A stretch of 64,000 bases of DNA from positions 1,888,501-1,952,500 of the forward strand of contig NZ_CP141184.1 of the NCBI RefSeq assembly GCF_035609205.1. The letters are read 5' to 3'. Each line of letters starts with the position of its first letter. The stretch's first letter is position 1. A program made the position numbers and the translations under genes. Below the pieces are notes generated by a model. It searched no databases, had not been told where the DNA came from, and saw only the letters and a program-made list of their open reading frames with translations. Origin of the DNA: Hymenobacter sp. GOD-10R (GTDB lineage: Bacteria > Bacteroidota > Bacteroidia > Cytophagales > Hymenobacteraceae). Positions 62,519 to 64,000 of the stretch are shown here, piece by piece.

Positions 62519-63937
62519 ATGCTTACCGTAAGAACTCCCTCTCTCCGCGACTACTTTCCCTTTGAACCCACCCAAGACCAAGCAGCCCTTTTTCAGCAGC
62601 TCGACGCATTCTTGCGCGATGAGTTGCCGGGCCGCAAGGCCTTTGTGCTGCGGGGCTACGCCGGCACGGGTAAAACGACTGTGGTGAGTGCGCTGGTGCA
62701 ATGGCTGCACCGCATGGGGCGCAAGTACACGTTGATGGCGCCCACTGGCCGGGCTGCCAAAGTAATGAGCGCCTACTCGGGCGTGCCGGCGAGCACCATT
62801 CACAAGAAGATTTACCGTCAGACCTCGGGCTCAACGTCCGATAAGCTGTCGTTTCAGCGCCAGCCCAACCGCACGGCCGATATGTTCTACATCGTGGACG
62901 AAGCGTCCATGATTTCGGATGAGAAGGCTTTTGGCGAAAATGGCCTGCTCGACGACCTGATGGGCTACGTGTTCGAGAAGCCTACTAACCGTCTTTTGCT
63001 CATCGGGGATACGGCGCAGTTGCCGCCGGTCGGGCAGCTACTGAGCCCAGCGCTGGACCCTAGCTTACTGGCGCACCGGTTTCGCGCCAAAGTGGATTCG
63101 GTAGAGCTGCGTCAGGTAATGCGTCAGGCGGAAGAGTCGGGTATCTTGATGAACGCTACGGTGCTACGAGATGAGTTGCGAGAGGAAAAACCGGCGATTC
63201 AGTTCTTCACCAAAGGCTACAGTGACATCTTCAAGATGGGCGGCGAAAAGCTAGAAGATGGCCTGCGCTGGGCCTATAAGAACTTCGGCTACGAAAACAC
63301 GACTATCATTTGCCGCTCCAACAAGAACGCCAACCAGTACAACCAGTACATCCGGCGGGTGCTGTTCGATGCGGAAGACGAAATCCAGGCCGGCGACTAC
63401 CTGATGGTGGTGCGTAACAACTACTTCTGGCTGCCCAAAGACTCAGAAATGGGCTTTTTGGCCAATGGCGACTTTGTGCAGGTAATGAAAATCGTGCGGC
63501 GGACGGAAGAGTTCGGCTTCAACTTCGCTGATGCCCGCGTTCGGCTTGTGGACTACCCCGACGAGCCCGAACTAGAAGTGAAGCTGCTCCTCGACACGCT
63601 GCACACCGAAAGCCCCGCCTTGCCCGCTGACCGCAGCAACGCGCTTTACACCGCCGTGAGTGAAGACTATGCTCACCTAGGTACGAAGCGCGAGCGGAGT
63701 GCTGCCCTGCGCCAAGACACGTTCCTGAACGCCTTGCAGGTGAAGTTTGCCTACGCTCTCACCTGCCACAAAGCCCAGGGTGGTCAGTGGCAAGCGGTGT
63801 TCGTCGACCACGGTTTTCTGAAAGATGACATGGTAAACTCCGAGTTTGCCCGCTGGCTCTACACCGCCATAACCCGCGCCGCTGATCGACTTTTCTTGCT
63901 GAATTTCAACCCTAAGCTGCTAAACGGCCAAGATTAA
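62519..63937 (+). CDS. RecD/TraA-like ATP-dependent DNA helicase
   Basis: 472 residues. Walker A is GYAGTGKTT with Lys52, and Walker B is FYIVDEASM. The RecD-type motif LLIGDTAQLPPVG and a UvrD-like C-terminal block (FAYALTCHKAQGGQWQAVFVDHG, then LYTAITRAADRLFLL) are present. It is a short superfamily 1B helicase without RecB/RecC partners nearby, as in RecD2-like proteins, but lacking the long N-terminal region. It probably acts in repair or replication restart. Confidence 0.92.
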   Translation: MLTVRTPSLRDYFPFEPTQDQAALFQQLDAFLRDELPGRKAFVLRGYAGTGKTTVVSALVQWLHRMGRKYTLMAPTGRAAKVMSAYSGVPASTIHKKIYRQTSGSTSDKLSFQRQPNRTADMFYIVDEASMISDEKAFGENGLLDDLMGYVFEKPTNRLLLIGDTAQLPPVGQLLSPALDPSLLAHRFRAKVDSVELRQVMRQAEESGILMNATVLRDELREEKPAIQFFTKGYSDIFKMGGEKLEDGLRWAYKNFGYENTTIICRSNKNANQYNQYIRRVLFDAEDEIQAGDYLMVVRNNYFWLPKDSEMGFLANGDFVQVMKIVRRTEEFGFNFADARVRLVDYPDEPELEVKLLLDTLHTESPALPADRSNALYTAVSEDYAHLGTKRERSAALRQDTFLNALQVKFAYALTCHKAQGGQWQAVFVDHGFLKDDMVNSEFARWLYTAITRAADRLFLLNFNPKLLNGQD

Positions 63938-64000
63938 CTATCGCATGTTATTATATAGTATAACTATTTTATAGTTGAGGATAGTGACTTAGCTTTACAG
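63938..64000. other. Right edge, no feature seen
   Basis: 63 AT-rich bases after the helicase stop. The TATAGTATAACTATTTTATAG stretch is weakly self-complementary; the window ends before any gene. Confidence 0.4.

Noticed and set aside
1..64000. CRISPR arrays, tRNA and rRNA genes
   Set aside because: No regularly spaced repeats, no tRNA T-loop and acceptor combination, and no rRNA-like sequence seen on either strand; the hairpins here are not evenly spaced.

Overview
The window looks like chromosome from a GC-rich member of the Bacteroidota, most likely Hymenobacter or a close relative in the Cytophagales. The evidence is three TonB-dependent receptor loci (two with a SusD partner), DUF3276, DUF3822 and the type IX secretion plug protein (all characteristic of the phylum), LytS/LytTR signalling, and several promoters with the Bacteroidota TAnnTTTG element. 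I see no rRNA, tRNA, CRISPR array, prophage or plasmid gene. The content is mostly ordinary chromosome with small accessory patches.

Layout. 1-8.9 kb: a 2H phosphoesterase cut by the window edge, a DinB-like protein, an AsmA-like membrane-anchored protein, an SMP-30-like lipoprotein, a Tat-exported amidase, tag, and small secreted Spy-like proteins. 9.3-14 kb: a TonB receptor of the outer-membrane beta-barrel type, then a LytS/LytTR two-component pair. 14.1-18.6 kb: a SusC/SusD pair. 19-21.2 kb: a CheB-type methylesterase with a kinase-like protein that has lost its phosphoacceptor histidine. 21.2-27.4 kb: a second SusC/SusD locus with a secreted endonuclease/exonuclease/phosphatase enzyme. 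27.4-28.6 kb: a long AT-rich spacer. 28.6-33 kb: a TonB receptor paired with a beta-helix lipoprotein. 33-36.3 kb: an orphan AbiEi-like gene, an unknown gene and a LruC-type lipoprotein. 37.2-41.1 kb: an export operon (membrane domain, HlyD, TolC) without a recognisable ATPase. 41.6-46 kb: a LEA-type lipoprotein, a Ste24-like protease and an ABC-F protein. 46.1-47.8 kb: an accessory patch with a low-GC single-gene cassette and a REP-associated transposase. 47.8-64 kb: T9SS plug, M48 protease, ychF, DUF3276, DUF58, AlkA-like glycosylase, phosphatases, an internally deleted antiporter, threonine aldolase, NUDIX enzymes, coaD, a thioesterase and a RecD-like helicase.

How it fits together. The outer-membrane import systems (SusCD pairs and TonB receptors) and envelope lipoproteins dominate the first half. 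The LytS/LytTR pair lies between two of them and may regulate one. The second half is mainly housekeeping, with DNA repair glycosylases, a translation-associated GTPase and ATPase, and cofactor synthesis.

The most notable features are non-coding or degenerate. Intergenic space is rich in long inverted repeats with nested hairpins. CTAG, usually a rare tetranucleotide in bacteria, is abundant here in CCTAGG and GCTAGC contexts. A RAYT sits between inverted copies of its likely REP hairpins. An AT-rich gene is followed by an attC-like imperfect palindrome. A pseudo-kinase, an ATPase-less exporter and an internally deleted antiporter are visible directly in the translations. No complete, clearly new defence or biosynthetic system was recognised.
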